Source: Pedobacter ghigonis (GTDB taxonomy: Bacteria; Bacteroidota; Bacteroidia; Sphingobacteriales; Sphingobacteriaceae). From it: 64,000 nucleotides of DNA. The DNA is taken from the NCBI RefSeq assembly GCF_903166585.1, contig NZ_CAESCM010000023.1, positions 1 through 64,000 of the forward strand. The letters run 5' to 3'. Below the pieces are notes generated by a model. That model did not search any database. It was not told the DNA's origin and was given only the letters and a program-made list of their open reading frames with translations. A program made the translations under genes and the position numbers. Below, one piece after another: positions 25,400 to 33,834 of this stretch; position 1 is the first letter of the stretch, and the number at the start of each line of letters is the position of its first letter.

Positions 25400-25456
25400 C
25401 CAACATGAAAATAAGATGAAAAAAATAATTTTAAAATTTCATGTTGGTTTCATCTT
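25400..25456. promoter_or_regulatory. Mirrored 11-bp-period direct repeats, OmpR-type operator
   Basis: ATGAAA (25405-25410) N5 ATGAAA (25416-25421) is mirrored by TTTCAT (25437-25442) N5 TTTCAT (25448-25453). The outer parts extend the match: CCAACATGAAA with TTTCATGTTGG, and AAGATGAAA with TTTCATCTT. Each half is a tandem direct repeat of period 11, the layout bound by OmpR/PhoB-type dimers. The site lies between the divergent operons of this locus and overlaps both promoter regions. Confidence 0.65.
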
Positions 25457-25491
25457 CGGCTTTCAACTTTGAGGAATAAAATCTATACATT

Positions 25492-26289
25492 ATGAAAACA
25501 AAATTTGTGAATAGCATTTGGATAGTCCTGGTAATAGCAGGCATGATTGCTTTTAATGGCTGTAAGAAAAATGGATCGGGAGAGGGGACTACTAAAGTTC
25601 AGATTAAAATGACTGATGCTCCGGGTAATTTCGATAAGATTAATTTAAGTGTAAAAGAAATTGTGCTGGTATCGGGAGATAAACCTTATGTTTTTGCGGC
25701 AAGTACCGGAATATTCGATATCCTCGATTTTCGCATTGGTACAAGCAATCCAGATATTTTAGTAGCCTCGGGCGAAATGCCAGCCGGCGAAATTACAGAA
25801 ATCAGACTGGTACTGAATGAAACCGGAAATACTATTGTGGTAAATGGCATTCAGCAAGAGCTTAAAACACCAAGTGCCCAAACATCGGGCTGGAAGGTGA
25901 AACTAACTGCAAACCCTAATTTGGTTGAGGGTTCTGCCTACACTTTGTTGTTAGACTTTGATGCAGCTAAATCAATTGTAAGTACAGGAAATGGTAAGTA
26001 TTTATTAAAACCGGTAGTGCGTGGGGTAGCTGCTGCAACTACAGGCCTAATTTCAGGAACCGTTTTGCCTTTAGCCAGTCATCCGGAGGTATTGGTTATT
26101 GCCGGCACTGATACTGTAGGTACTGTTGCAGATCCCTTAAGCGGTAAATTTACAGTTGGTGGTTTAGCCGCCGGTACATACTCGGTTAAATTTGCACCGG
26201 TTGCAGGTTATAAAGATAGTACGGTTACAGCTGTAAAGGTTGCCCTCGGACAAAACACTGCGCTGGGTACCATTACCTTAAAACAGTAA
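25492..26289 (+). CDS. DUF4382 lipoprotein with C-terminal Ig-like domain
   Basis: 265 residues. The lipobox AFNGC places the lipid on C24. Residues about 35-180 match DUF4382 (KVQIKMTDAPGNFDKINLSV, then LLLDFDAAKSIVSTGNGKYL). Residues about 185-263 form a carboxypeptidase-regulatory-like strand sandwich (LISGTVLPLASH, FTVGGLAAGTYSVKFAPVAG). It is a periplasmic or surface lipoprotein of unknown function. It is divergent from the two-component operon and shares its operator region; a CAACTTTG word (25464-25471, one mismatch) could be its -7 element. It is followed by a second exported protein after 28 bases. Confidence 0.85.
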   Translation: MKTKFVNSIWIVLVIAGMIAFNGCKKNGSGEGTTKVQIKMTDAPGNFDKINLSVKEIVLVSGDKPYVFAASTGIFDILDFRIGTSNPDILVASGEMPAGEITEIRLVLNETGNTIVVNGIQQELKTPSAQTSGWKVKLTANPNLVEGSAYTLLLDFDAAKSIVSTGNGKYLLKPVVRGVAAATTGLISGTVLPLASHPEVLVIAGTDTVGTVADPLSGKFTVGGLAAGTYSVKFAPVAGYKDSTVTAVKVALGQNTALGTITLKQ

Positions 26290-26317
26290 AAATAATTACC
26301 ATCTAAATATTAAACAG

Positions 26318-26839
26318 ATGAAAAAGTTAATCCTGTTGTTGTTACTCGTAACGGGTACCAGCATCTCTTTCCAGACTAAAGCACAGGTAAGTGTAAATAT
26401 AAATATTGGTGCGCAGCCACAATGGGGGCCATCGGGGTACGATTATGTTGATTACTATTACTTACCCGACATAGAGAGTTATTACTATGTGCCGAAAAAA
26501 CAGTTTATTTATTTGGGAACTGGTGGCTGGGTTTTCTCCCTGTCATTACCGCCCAGGTATCGTGGATATGATTTATACGACGGATACAAAGTTGTAATCA
26601 ATTCGCCCCAACCATACCGCTATTTTACTACGCACAAGGTGAAGTATGCTAAGTTTAAAGGTAACCATGGTCAATCGTTCATTGCAAAAAGCAAAGGCAG
26701 GAAATATAGCGGTAGCCATGCTGATGCGGGCCCGCAGTACCGTGGGTATGCTTCCGGTCAAAAAGATAAGCCGATGAAGATGAAACATAATGGTAATGGC
26801 AAGGGAAATGGCCACGGTAATGGAAAAGGAAAGCATTAG
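26318..26839 (+). CDS. Secreted Tyr-rich protein with Gly/Asn/Lys/His tail
   Basis: 173 residues with a signal peptide (cleavage near QTKAQ). The middle part is Tyr-rich (YDYVDYYYLPDIESYYYVP), resembling short conserved domains found in other Bacteroidota exported proteins. The C-terminal ~25 residues are a low-complexity, basic, possibly metal-binding run of Gly, Asn, Lys and His. No enzyme motif is seen. It is co-transcribed with the DUF4382 lipoprotein and ends in a strong terminator. It is probably part of the regulon of the divergent OmpR-type pair. Confidence 0.75.
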   Translation: MKKLILLLLLVTGTSISFQTKAQVSVNINIGAQPQWGPSGYDYVDYYYLPDIESYYYVPKKQFIYLGTGGWVFSLSLPPRYRGYDLYDGYKVVINSPQPYRYFTTHKVKYAKFKGNHGQSFIAKSKGRKYSGSHADAGPQYRGYASGQKDKPMKMKHNGNGKGNGHGNGKGKH

Positions 26840-26856
26840 TTGTTTGTGTTATCTAA

Positions 26857-26893
26857 AAAGAAACCCTCCAATTTTGGAGGGTTTCTTTTTTTT
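26857..26893 (+). terminator. Intrinsic terminator
   Basis: AAAGAAACCCTCCAA pairs with TTGGAGGGTTTCTTT (15 bp, 2-base loop), followed by a run of T. It ends the DUF4382 transcript. Confidence 0.93.
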
Positions 26894-27044
26894 ATTCTTT
26901 TTTTGTTGCCCTGGTGCAAATGGTTTCGCCGATTTAGAACTTTAGTGATTAATAGCAACTAAAACCAGGATGCCCAAAAAATATGGACACCCCGTTTTTT
27001 TTGATAAGCGATAACATTATAGTCTGTTAAAAATAGGACTGTAG

Positions 27045-28121
27045 TTACATGCCGTCTGAGCGCATGGCATAAACTAATTTTACATGCCTGAAAGCGTTTG
27101 TTTCGCTCCATTCATTATCGTAGTTTAAGCCGTATGGCCAAAAATGACCACCTCCGGTATGTATAGCGCCGCTGGTACCGTCAAAAATTTTAACCAGTGC
27201 CACCGTATTGGCTCCAAGGAAATCGCCTGTTGAGGTATTGGTTGTCCAACCGCCACTAAGGCCTACGCCATAAGTATGTGCAATTTCGTGCATGGCTGTA
27301 CGAACGTTTTGATAGCTGGTATTTGCTCCAAAGCGAATGTTGCCGTTTGTGCTGCCGTCGGCCGTAGCTACACCAGTATTGTATTGTACAGTAAGGGTAC
27401 GCGAAGGCCAGTTTGCACCAGCATTATACCTGGCGCAGGCATCGTTCATGGCATTGGTAATGCGGGTAACCACATCAGCTGGTACGCCTGTACTGGTGAG
27501 CGTCCAGCTTAACTGACCGCCGGCATTAACCGTTAATAACGACCATTGCTGATTTTCGCCTCCCCAATAAGTCCATTGGTCTACATTGGCACCATTATCA
27601 ATAGATTGACCGGCAACATCGAGGTCTTTACCACTGTTTCGGTTAATAATGCGGTAGTAGCCGTTGCCGATTGAGGTAAATTGCCATTGCTGGTTGTTGG
27701 CGCCAGTATTGGTAGAGATGTTTACGTTATCGCCATCGGCTGTGCCAGCCTGGTCTACCTGGAGCGCCTTTGAACTGTGTACACCAATAACCGAATAATA
27801 ACCACCCGAAAGTGCGGTTAGCGTCCATTTTTGGTTGGTGCCGCCTGTACCGGCATATTGAGAAACATTAGAACCGTCGGCGGTTTGAAATGCACCTACA
27901 TCGAGCACCTTGCCGCTTTTGCGGTTTACAATATAAAAGGTACCATTAGCCACCGTAAGTTGTGGTTCGTTAGGTGGTATGGCTCCCAGTTTGCCCTTTA
28001 TGGAAAGCGTTTCGCTGGGGCTGGCATCGGGAAGATCATTTTTTTTACAGCCGCCCGAAAATAGCAGGATACCAAGCATAAGCGCGCTGGCTGAACGTAA
28101 GATAGAAGGTTTAGTTTTCAT
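27045..28121 (-). CDS. Lipoprotein with RICIN lectin domain and HExxH domain
   Basis: 358 residues. The lipobox FSGGC places the lipid on C25. A ricin-type beta-trefoil covers about residues 60-200 (three repeats, each with N/Q-Q-W: GGTNQKWTLT, GANNQQWQF, GGENQQWSLL). A C-terminal domain of about 150 residues holds MHEIAHTYGVG, a zinc-peptidase HExxH motif. The metzincin third His (HExxHxxGxxH) is not in place; L stands there, though a later HTGGGHF could supply it. It probably binds and cleaves an extracellular glycoconjugate; this is inference. A small open frame and a hairpin lie upstream on the same strand. Confidence 0.8.
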   Translation of the reverse strand: MKTKPSILRSASALMLGILLFSGGCKKNDLPDASPSETLSIKGKLGAIPPNEPQLTVANGTFYIVNRKSGKVLDVGAFQTADGSNVSQYAGTGGTNQKWTLTALSGGYYSVIGVHSSKALQVDQAGTADGDNVNISTNTGANNQQWQFTSIGNGYYRIINRNSGKDLDVAGQSIDNGANVDQWTYWGGENQQWSLLTVNAGGQLSWTLTSTGVPADVVTRITNAMNDACARYNAGANWPSRTLTVQYNTGVATADGSTNGNIRFGANTSYQNVRTAMHEIAHTYGVGLSGGWTTNTSTGDFLGANTVALVKIFDGTSGAIHTGGGHFWPYGLNYDNEWSETNAFRHVKLVYAMRSDGM

Positions 28122-28179
28122 AATGTTAAGTAGGGATGAGTGAGCATGCGTATAAAATGCCCGTTTGGTTAATTTAAAG

Positions 28180-28213
28180 AAGGCATACGCCCGGTTAAAC
28201 CGAATCCTTCTAT
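28180..28213 (-). other. Hairpin in the leader of the RICIN lipoprotein gene
   Basis: An outer AGAAGG/CCTTCT stem encloses an inner CGGTT-A-AACCG stem. It lies between a 32-codon frame and the RICIN gene. The structure is modest. Confidence 0.35.
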
Positions 28214-28227
28214 GCTTATCAAAAAGA

Positions 28228-28326
28228 CTATAATGACAGTTTAGGGGATTTGAGCTGCAGTAGCCAAATGTTTAAGTACCAGTAGTTTCCGGTAAGAGAT
28301 TTTAGCGTATAATTTAGTTTTTTCAT
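28228..28326 (-). CDS. Possible 32-residue small protein or leader peptide
   Basis: The ATG at 28326 opens a frame with sequence MKKLNYTLKSLTGNYWYLNI and a Leu/Gln/Lys tail, ending in TAG. The composition (aromatic, amphipathic, basic start) looks protein-like rather than random. It is on the same strand as, and about 107 bases before, the RICIN lipoprotein gene. No strong promoter or ribosome site was seen. It could be a leader peptide, a membrane-active peptide or chance. The remainder of the 496-base gap (28327-28617) shows only a short dyad, TACTGT-TTT-ACAGTA, at about 28513. Confidence 0.35.
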   Translation of the reverse strand: MKKLNYTLKSLTGNYWYLNIWLLQLKSPKLSL

Positions 28327-28617
28327 AGGTAGGTTTTTGCTGTTTTAAAGGATGATTCTTTAAAAGAATACATGATCAAATGCCACAAGCGTTTAGCTCC
28401 CTAGTAATGAACATGTATTTTTTGTTATATCTGGTTTGAGCAAATTAACTACAAAAACGATGCGTTAAGTGAGGGGGGATTTGATAAAAATGAGGGGGCA
28501 AACTCTTATATTTTACTGTTTTACAGTATCATATTGAGTGCTTCACAGAAAATGAATAATTTTTGAATGTATTAGCTACGCCAAGCGCGCTCTTATTTTG
28601 AAATCAATCATTAAAAA

Positions 28618-30144
28618 TTAATCCAGCGCTTTAAGCCTGAACGAGAATGTGGATCCCTTTCCGCTGCCGCTTTCCAGTTCAATGCGGCCGCCATGGAGTT
28701 CGAGGATGGTATAGACCAGGTAAAGTCCGATTCCAAAACCACTAATGGTTCTGGTTTCCGCGGTTTGTATCCGGTAAAATTTTTGGAACAGGTGTTTCTG
28801 GTCTTCTTTAGAGATCCCGATTCCATTGTCTTTCACGCTCACGATAAGTGCGTTATCCTGTTTTTTGCAGCTAATACTTATTTCTCCACCATCAGGCGAA
28901 TACTTTATGGCATTGCTAATGAGGTTAATCAGCACCAGCGAAATTTTTTCAGCATCGCCGATTGCCAATGCCTGTTGTTCGCCAAAATAGCTGAAATGAT
29001 GTTTGGATGTGGTTATGGTAGCGTCGGCTATACAATTGTTAATCAGTGCTGATAAATCGAAAGAGTTTAAGTTTAGCTTTAACTGCCCATCCTCCATGCG
29101 CGAAATGTTCAGGAAATCCCTGATCATATTTTCCATTTTTTTAGTTTGCAGTTCAGCTTTGGAAAGCGCTTTATCAATAAAGTCGTTGTTTTCTTTCCTG
29201 GCTTTAAACAAGGCAACCTGTACATAAGAACGTAAAGAGGTAAGTGGTGTTTTCAGCTCATGACTTACCAGACCGATAAATTCTTCCTTTTTCTTATCCG
29301 CCTGTTTTTTTTCGGTAATATCTCTGGCAATTTTAGAGAGGCCGATTACCTTGCCTGTGCTGTCTTTAATGGGCGAGATGGTTAAGGATACGTCTATCAG
29401 TCTGCCATCCTTACGGCGGCGTATGGTTTCGAAATGATCTACACGTATGCCCTGACTAAGCTGAGAAAGGATTTTGGGTTCTTCATCCAGTCGGTCTTGA
29501 GGTATGATTTTGAGAATTGATTGTCCAATCATCTCTTCGGCACTGTAACCAAATATCCGCACAGCCGATTCGTTCCAGCTGGTTACCATACTGTTCAGGT
29601 CTTTACTAATAATCGCATCGTCTGATGATTCGATTATGGCGCTCAGCCTTTTACTGTTCACCTCTGCCGATCTGCGTTCTGTAATATCGCGTGCAATTTT
29701 CGATACCCCAACAATTTCCCCTTTCGAATTTAGAATGGGGGATATGGTAAGTGATACATCAACCAGACTGCCATCTTTGCGCGTACGCCTGGTTTCAAAA
29801 TGATTGATCTTGATCCGTTGATGCAGTTTCGAAATGATTTCGGTTTCTTCATGCAGCAGATCGGCCGGAATAAGCCTGAGTATAGAAACGCCAATCATTT
29901 CTTCGGCAGTATAGCCAAAGATGCGCGATGCTGAACTGTTCCAGCTGGTAATAACCCCATCCAGGTTTTTACTGATGATGGCATCATCCGAAGATTCGTT
30001 AATAGATTGAAGTATAGCGTTCTTTTCTTCGGCAGTTTTTAATACCGCATTTAAACGCTGCAACTGATCTTTGTTGAGATTGAGATCTAATGCAAGTTTT
30101 TCCAGTTCACCTATTACTGCGGCAATATCATTAGATTCTGTCAT
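28618..30144 (-). CDS. Cytoplasmic PAS-PAS sensor histidine kinase
   Basis: 508 residues and no membrane segment. A short coiled-coil start (about 1-40) is followed by two tandem PAS/PAC domains at about 45-165 and 167-285. The two are near-duplicates, both containing ESSDDAIISK, IFGYxAEEMIG and DVSLTISPI. HisKA (VSHELKTPLTSLRSYVQVAL) and HATPase (NLISNAIKYSPDG, FGIGLYLV) follow. No haem- or flavin-binding residue is evident, so the signal is unknown. There is no response regulator gene beside it. Orphan PAS kinases of this type are common in Bacteroidota and often phosphorylate single-domain receivers elsewhere. Confidence 0.93.
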   Translation of the reverse strand: MTESNDIAAVIGELEKLALDLNLNKDQLQRLNAVLKTAEEKNAILQSINESSDDAIISKNLDGVITSWNSSASRIFGYTAEEMIGVSILRLIPADLLHEETEIISKLHQRIKINHFETRRTRKDGSLVDVSLTISPILNSKGEIVGVSKIARDITERRSAEVNSKRLSAIIESSDDAIISKDLNSMVTSWNESAVRIFGYSAEEMIGQSILKIIPQDRLDEEPKILSQLSQGIRVDHFETIRRRKDGRLIDVSLTISPIKDSTGKVIGLSKIARDITEKKQADKKKEEFIGLVSHELKTPLTSLRSYVQVALFKARKENNDFIDKALSKAELQTKKMENMIRDFLNISRMEDGQLKLNLNSFDLSALINNCIADATITTSKHHFSYFGEQQALAIGDAEKISLVLINLISNAIKYSPDGGEISISCKKQDNALIVSVKDNGIGISKEDQKHLFQKFYRIQTAETRTISGFGIGLYLVYTILELHGGRIELESGSGKGSTFSFRLKALD

Positions 30145-30348
30145 GCGATGTTATGAGCAAACAATATAGGTAATATTTATATGGTCAGTTGGCTTGTTAT
30201 GATAATGACCGTAAAAAATCGGGTGATTTCACTGGGTTGTAACGAAAATGCTACGCGTTCAGGTGCTTTCGAAGAAATTTAAGGCCGGGTACCTCGTTTT
30301 TTGAGTAAAAGTTTATCCTTTTTAATGCTTTCTCTTAAAATCCTTAGG

Positions 30349-31050
30349 TCAGTTTTTCTGGTTATCAGCTGCTACCGTTTGCTGAAGGAAGGGGGTGTCC
30401 AGAATGGTGATCCGTTTGCCCTGAGCCAAAATTTTACCACCTTTAGTAAATTCAGTAAAAATCTTGAAAAGTGTTTCATAGGTGGTCCCTGAGTAGGAAG
30501 CTACATCCTGACGGGAGATATCAATATCTATAGCGCCCGAGGTATCGGTGCCGAACTGAGTTTGTAAAGATAAGATAGCGTTAGCAATTCTCCCTTTTAC
30601 CGACATGTGGGCCAGATTGCGCATCCGCTTATGCGATTCCTGAAGTTCAGCAGCAAAGAAATGCATAAGCTCGTAGGTAAAATCAGGGTTAACGCGCAGG
30701 CTCGATCTAAAAAACTGGAGGTCGATAAAACAGACTGTTGCCTCTTCGAGTGCAGTAGCTGAAACCGGATAAACGGGGTTTTTCCCTAGTCCAAGGTGGC
30801 CAATTACATCGCCTGATCGGGCAAAGCGTATAATCAGTTCCTTTTCATTATCCCACTTCTTGTGTACTTTGATTGTTCCTGAGTAAACAAAAAAGATACC
30901 GTTTACCACATCACCTTCTGAAAAAAGCTGTTCGCCTTTTTTGATCTGGAAGTTTTTTTTCTGCTGGGCAACCGCAGGCAGCCAGTCTGCTATTATGCGG
31001 CTGCACAGATAGCAGCGATTGAGGTCACAGGCATTGTTGCATTCTTTCAT
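30349..31050 (-). CDS. FNR-like Crp-family regulator with N-terminal Cys cluster
   Basis: 233 residues. A cyclic-nucleotide-type beta-roll (about 35-140) is followed by a winged HTH (about 160-215; ISRQDVASYSGTTYETLFKI). The N-terminus has four cysteines: C4, C8, C13 and C16 (CNNACDLNRCYLC). A fifth, C107 in EEATVCFIDL, aligns with C122 of E. coli FNR. This is the ligand pattern of an oxygen-sensing [4Fe-4S] regulator, though the spacing differs from E. coli. It likely controls genes for microaerobic life. It is divergent from the ClC channel gene and lies downstream of nothing obvious. Confidence 0.85.
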   Translation of the reverse strand: MKECNNACDLNRCYLCSRIIADWLPAVAQQKKNFQIKKGEQLFSEGDVVNGIFFVYSGTIKVHKKWDNEKELIIRFARSGDVIGHLGLGKNPVYPVSATALEEATVCFIDLQFFRSSLRVNPDFTYELMHFFAAELQESHKRMRNLAHMSVKGRIANAILSLQTQFGTDTSGAIDIDISRQDVASYSGTTYETLFKIFTEFTKGGKILAQGKRITILDTPFLQQTVAADNQKN

Positions 31051-31167
31051 CGTCAGGTTCTTACCGAGGCAAAAATACGATTATTAATCAAGTTGCCTGA
31101 GATATTTATAAATATATTATAAAATATATTATTTTATGTTTATTAGCTATATTAATCGATTTAAATA

Positions 31168-31199
31168 TTGTTTAAAATATATTTTATGCTTTACTTTTG
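31168..31199 (+). promoter_or_regulatory. Bacteroidota-type promoter for the ClC gene
   Basis: TTG (31168-31170), 21 bp, then TACTTTTG (31192-31199), a perfect -7. A second TACTTTTG lies 20 bp downstream (31212-31219). Both lie within what an upstream in-frame start would translate, supporting the ATG at 31240. Confidence 0.6.
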
Positions 31200-31239
31200 C
31201 TTTTTTATTTCTACTTTTGTGTCATTCTCAAATAATGAA

Positions 31240-33111
31240 ATGAATAAGACAAAAAATATCATACCGATAGCGCCGGCGCTAGGCATTTTCGGTAAGTTTA
31301 AAATGGGTAAGCACAAAGAGAAGAACTCAAAAAAGCGCCTTCTATTTATATCAATGCTTTCGGTTGGTGTAGCTATCGGAATTTCTTTCATCGCAAAAGT
31401 GCTGGTGTCGCTAATTAATCTGGTAACCAACATCTCTTTTTACCAGCAGTTCGATTTCAGTTTTCATAGTCCTGCCGATCATCACCTTGGTTTACTGGTA
31501 ATCATCGTTCCGGTTATTGGCGGGGTAATAGTAGGCTTTATGGCCTTCTATGGGTCGAAAGCAATTAGGGGGCACGGTATACCTGAAGCCATGGAGCAGG
31601 TACTAACGAACCAAAGTAAAATAAAACCTTCTATAGCCATATTAAAACCAGTATCTTCTGCAATTGCAATAGGTACGGGCGGGCCATTTGGTGCCGAAGG
31701 ACCAATTATAGCTACCGGTGGTGCATTGGGCTCTACGCTGGGACAGTTGTTTACTGTAAGCCCTGTTGAACGCAAAATTATCCTCGCTGCAGGGGCAACT
31801 GCGGGTATGTCGGCCATTTTTGGTACACCGCTGGCCGCGGTATTTCTTGCCATCGAACTGTTATTGTTCGAATTTTCTCCGAGGGCAATTATACCAGTGG
31901 CACTTGCCTGTATCACAGGAGCGGCAGGACACCATCTGCTTTTCGAAGCTGGACCTGTGTTTCCCATGCCAGTGCTTTCCGCGCCGTCAAATGCAGCATT
32001 GGGTATTTACAGTCTCATCGGGATTCTTGTAGGGCTCGCATCACTGGGGCTTACCAAAGTGGTTTATTTTATAGAGGATGCCTTTGAGCATTTGCCTATA
32101 CACTGGACGTGGTGGCCGGCAATAGGTGGTCTGGCAGTTGGTGTTGTGGGGTATTTTGCCCCCCGCACATTGGGTGTAGGTTACGATAATATCATTTCGC
32201 TCTTAAGCGGGCAGCTCTCTATCTCGGTTATTCTTTCCTTGTGCCTGTTTAAATTTATTTCATGGGCCATTGCCTTGGGTAGCGGAACTTCGGGCGGAAC
32301 ACTTGCACCTTTAATGACCATTGGTGGTGCAACCGGCGCAGCATTGGGTTACCTGCTGCATGCTGCTTTTCCAGCTTTAGCTATAAGTATTCCGATGTCG
32401 GCGTTGGTGGGCATGTCGGCCATGTTTGCAGGTGCTTCGCGGGCTTATTTAACCAGTATTCTTTTTGCGCTCGAATCGACCCAGCAAATACAAGGGCTGC
32501 TGCCATTGCTTGGAGCCTGTTCTGGCGCTTATCTCGTTTCAGTGTTTTTAATGAAGAATACCATCATGACCGAAAAAATTGCCCGCAGGGGAATCCATAC
32601 ACCAGATAGTTATGAACCAGATTTGTTGTTGAAATTGCGTGTTACGGAAGTGATGGACCGTAATCCGGTTTTTATCAGTTCGTATAATACCATTGCCGAG
32701 GTGCGGAAATATTTTGTGGCAAATCCGCCTAAAGAAAACCAGTACGCCGTTCGCGATACGGCAGGAGCTTACCTGGGTACCATTTCCGTGCTGGATATTT
32801 TTCAATGGGTGAAAGAAGATATGGCAAGTATCACGGCTATTATCAGATCAGGGGATGAGCAGATTAAAGGAAATGAACCCGTTAGAAAAGCATTAGAATT
32901 GATGCACAGCTCCGGAAACGATTTTGTGGCAGTAGTTAGTGGTAGAGATGGTACATCGTTCGAGGGATTGTTAAGTTATAAAGATATCGTGAGGGCCTAC
33001 AGTACAAATCAGGAAAAGGAGAGCAGGGTTGGCAGAAACCTTTCGATGGACAGGCAAGCCAAAAAGATGATTGTGAAGGGTAAAAAAATGATGGCCGACC
33101 GAAGAGTTTAA
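31240..33111 (+). CDS. ClC-family chloride channel/transporter with CBS pair
   Basis: 623 residues from the ATG at 31240, chosen because promoter elements lie in the 72 bases before it. About 11 membrane segments carry the ClC signatures: GHGIPEA (usually GSGIP, with His for Ser), GPFGAEGPI (gating Glu present) and GTSGGTLAPL. A C-terminal cytoplasmic tail from about residue 465 has two CBS domains (VTEVMDRNPVFISSYNTIAE). It moves chloride or another anion through the inner membrane, possibly coupled to protons. The changed selectivity residues leave the anion open. It is divergent from the FNR-like regulator and followed after 21 bases by a small membrane protein. Confidence 0.92.
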   Translation: MNKTKNIIPIAPALGIFGKFKMGKHKEKNSKKRLLFISMLSVGVAIGISFIAKVLVSLINLVTNISFYQQFDFSFHSPADHHLGLLVIIVPVIGGVIVGFMAFYGSKAIRGHGIPEAMEQVLTNQSKIKPSIAILKPVSSAIAIGTGGPFGAEGPIIATGGALGSTLGQLFTVSPVERKIILAAGATAGMSAIFGTPLAAVFLAIELLLFEFSPRAIIPVALACITGAAGHHLLFEAGPVFPMPVLSAPSNAALGIYSLIGILVGLASLGLTKVVYFIEDAFEHLPIHWTWWPAIGGLAVGVVGYFAPRTLGVGYDNIISLLSGQLSISVILSLCLFKFISWAIALGSGTSGGTLAPLMTIGGATGAALGYLLHAAFPALAISIPMSALVGMSAMFAGASRAYLTSILFALESTQQIQGLLPLLGACSGAYLVSVFLMKNTIMTEKIARRGIHTPDSYEPDLLLKLRVTEVMDRNPVFISSYNTIAEVRKYFVANPPKENQYAVRDTAGAYLGTISVLDIFQWVKEDMASITAIIRSGDEQIKGNEPVRKALELMHSSGNDFVAVVSGRDGTSFEGLLSYKDIVRAYSTNQEKESRVGRNLSMDRQAKKMIVKGKKMMADRRV

Positions 33112-33132
33112 TGGTATTATTTAATTAAAGTT

Positions 33133-33366
33133 ATGAAAAAGACAAGTTATTACCTGATGGCAGGCGGCCTGGTGTTGCTGCTGGTTACCTTATTAACGGG
33201 CGGACCGCTCAATGCGATCAATCCGGTAGATTCTCACCCCTGGACCATCAATATCAATGGAATCCGCTCGTTTCCCTGGCCAGAGTTTACCGGAGGCTTG
33301 CTGATTGCGCTGGGGTTTATTTTTAATATTGCTACCTGGCACCAGAAAAAATCGAGGATAGCCTAA
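33133..33366 (+). CDS. Small membrane protein, two helices
   Basis: 77 residues with hydrophobic segments at about 6-24 and 53-70, and a connecting segment rich in Pro and Trp (NPVDSHPWTININGIRSFPW). A short basic tail ends the protein. No family is recognised. It starts 21 bases after the ClC gene on the same strand and is probably co-transcribed with it. Confidence 0.65.
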   Translation: MKKTSYYLMAGGLVLLLVTLLTGGPLNAINPVDSHPWTININGIRSFPWPEFTGGLLIALGFIFNIATWHQKKSRIA

Positions 33367-33431
33367 TCGTGATGGGGCTATTTGCAACTTTCAATTAACA
33401 GGTTTACAAAGTATTAATCAGCCCAAATGAT

Positions 33432-33785
33432 ATGATAGCGGAGAATAATGCGCTTGAAGAAGCCATAGTGCAACTCAAAGCCAAAGGATATACTTTAACC
33501 TTTAGCCCTGATGATGACCACACTGCGGCCTGGGGTGTGGCTGGGCCCTGGCCAACGGATATTGAATATCATATTGATGAAGAGCTATCCTGCAGGGTTT
33601 ACAACGATGGAGAAGAAACCCGGATCAGGGTGCTGGCGATTACGACCAAGCCCTTTGGTTTAAAAGGGATCCAGTTGCTAAACGCTGAACAGCAACGCTA
33701 TTGGACAGTTGATGAGATTTTAGTTAGCTTTTCAAAAATGCTGCAAGCAACCAAAACATTTCTTTTCGGTTCAAAGGCAGGTTAG
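33432..33785 (+). CDS. Conserved-looking small cytoplasmic protein, unknown
   Basis: 117 residues, acidic, no signal or membrane segment. LEEAIVQLKAKGYTLTF near the start and AAWGVAGPWPTDIEYHIDEE give a compact alpha/beta look. I do not recognise a family. It follows the small membrane gene after 65 bases on the same strand. Codon use is like its neighbours, so it is likely real. Confidence 0.6.
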   Translation: MIAENNALEEAIVQLKAKGYTLTFSPDDDHTAAWGVAGPWPTDIEYHIDEELSCRVYNDGEETRIRVLAITTKPFGLKGIQLLNAEQQRYWTVDEILVSFSKMLQATKTFLFGSKAG

Positions 33786-33834
33786 TTATCCTGCTATTGG
33801 CCTTAATGCCTATACTGCTCAGGTGTTTTCGGAT

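Noticed and set aside
31089..31091. CAAAAATA at 31070-31077 as a -7 element for the FNR-like gene.
   Set aside because: The -7 fits, but no -33 word is at usable distance (only 11 bp).
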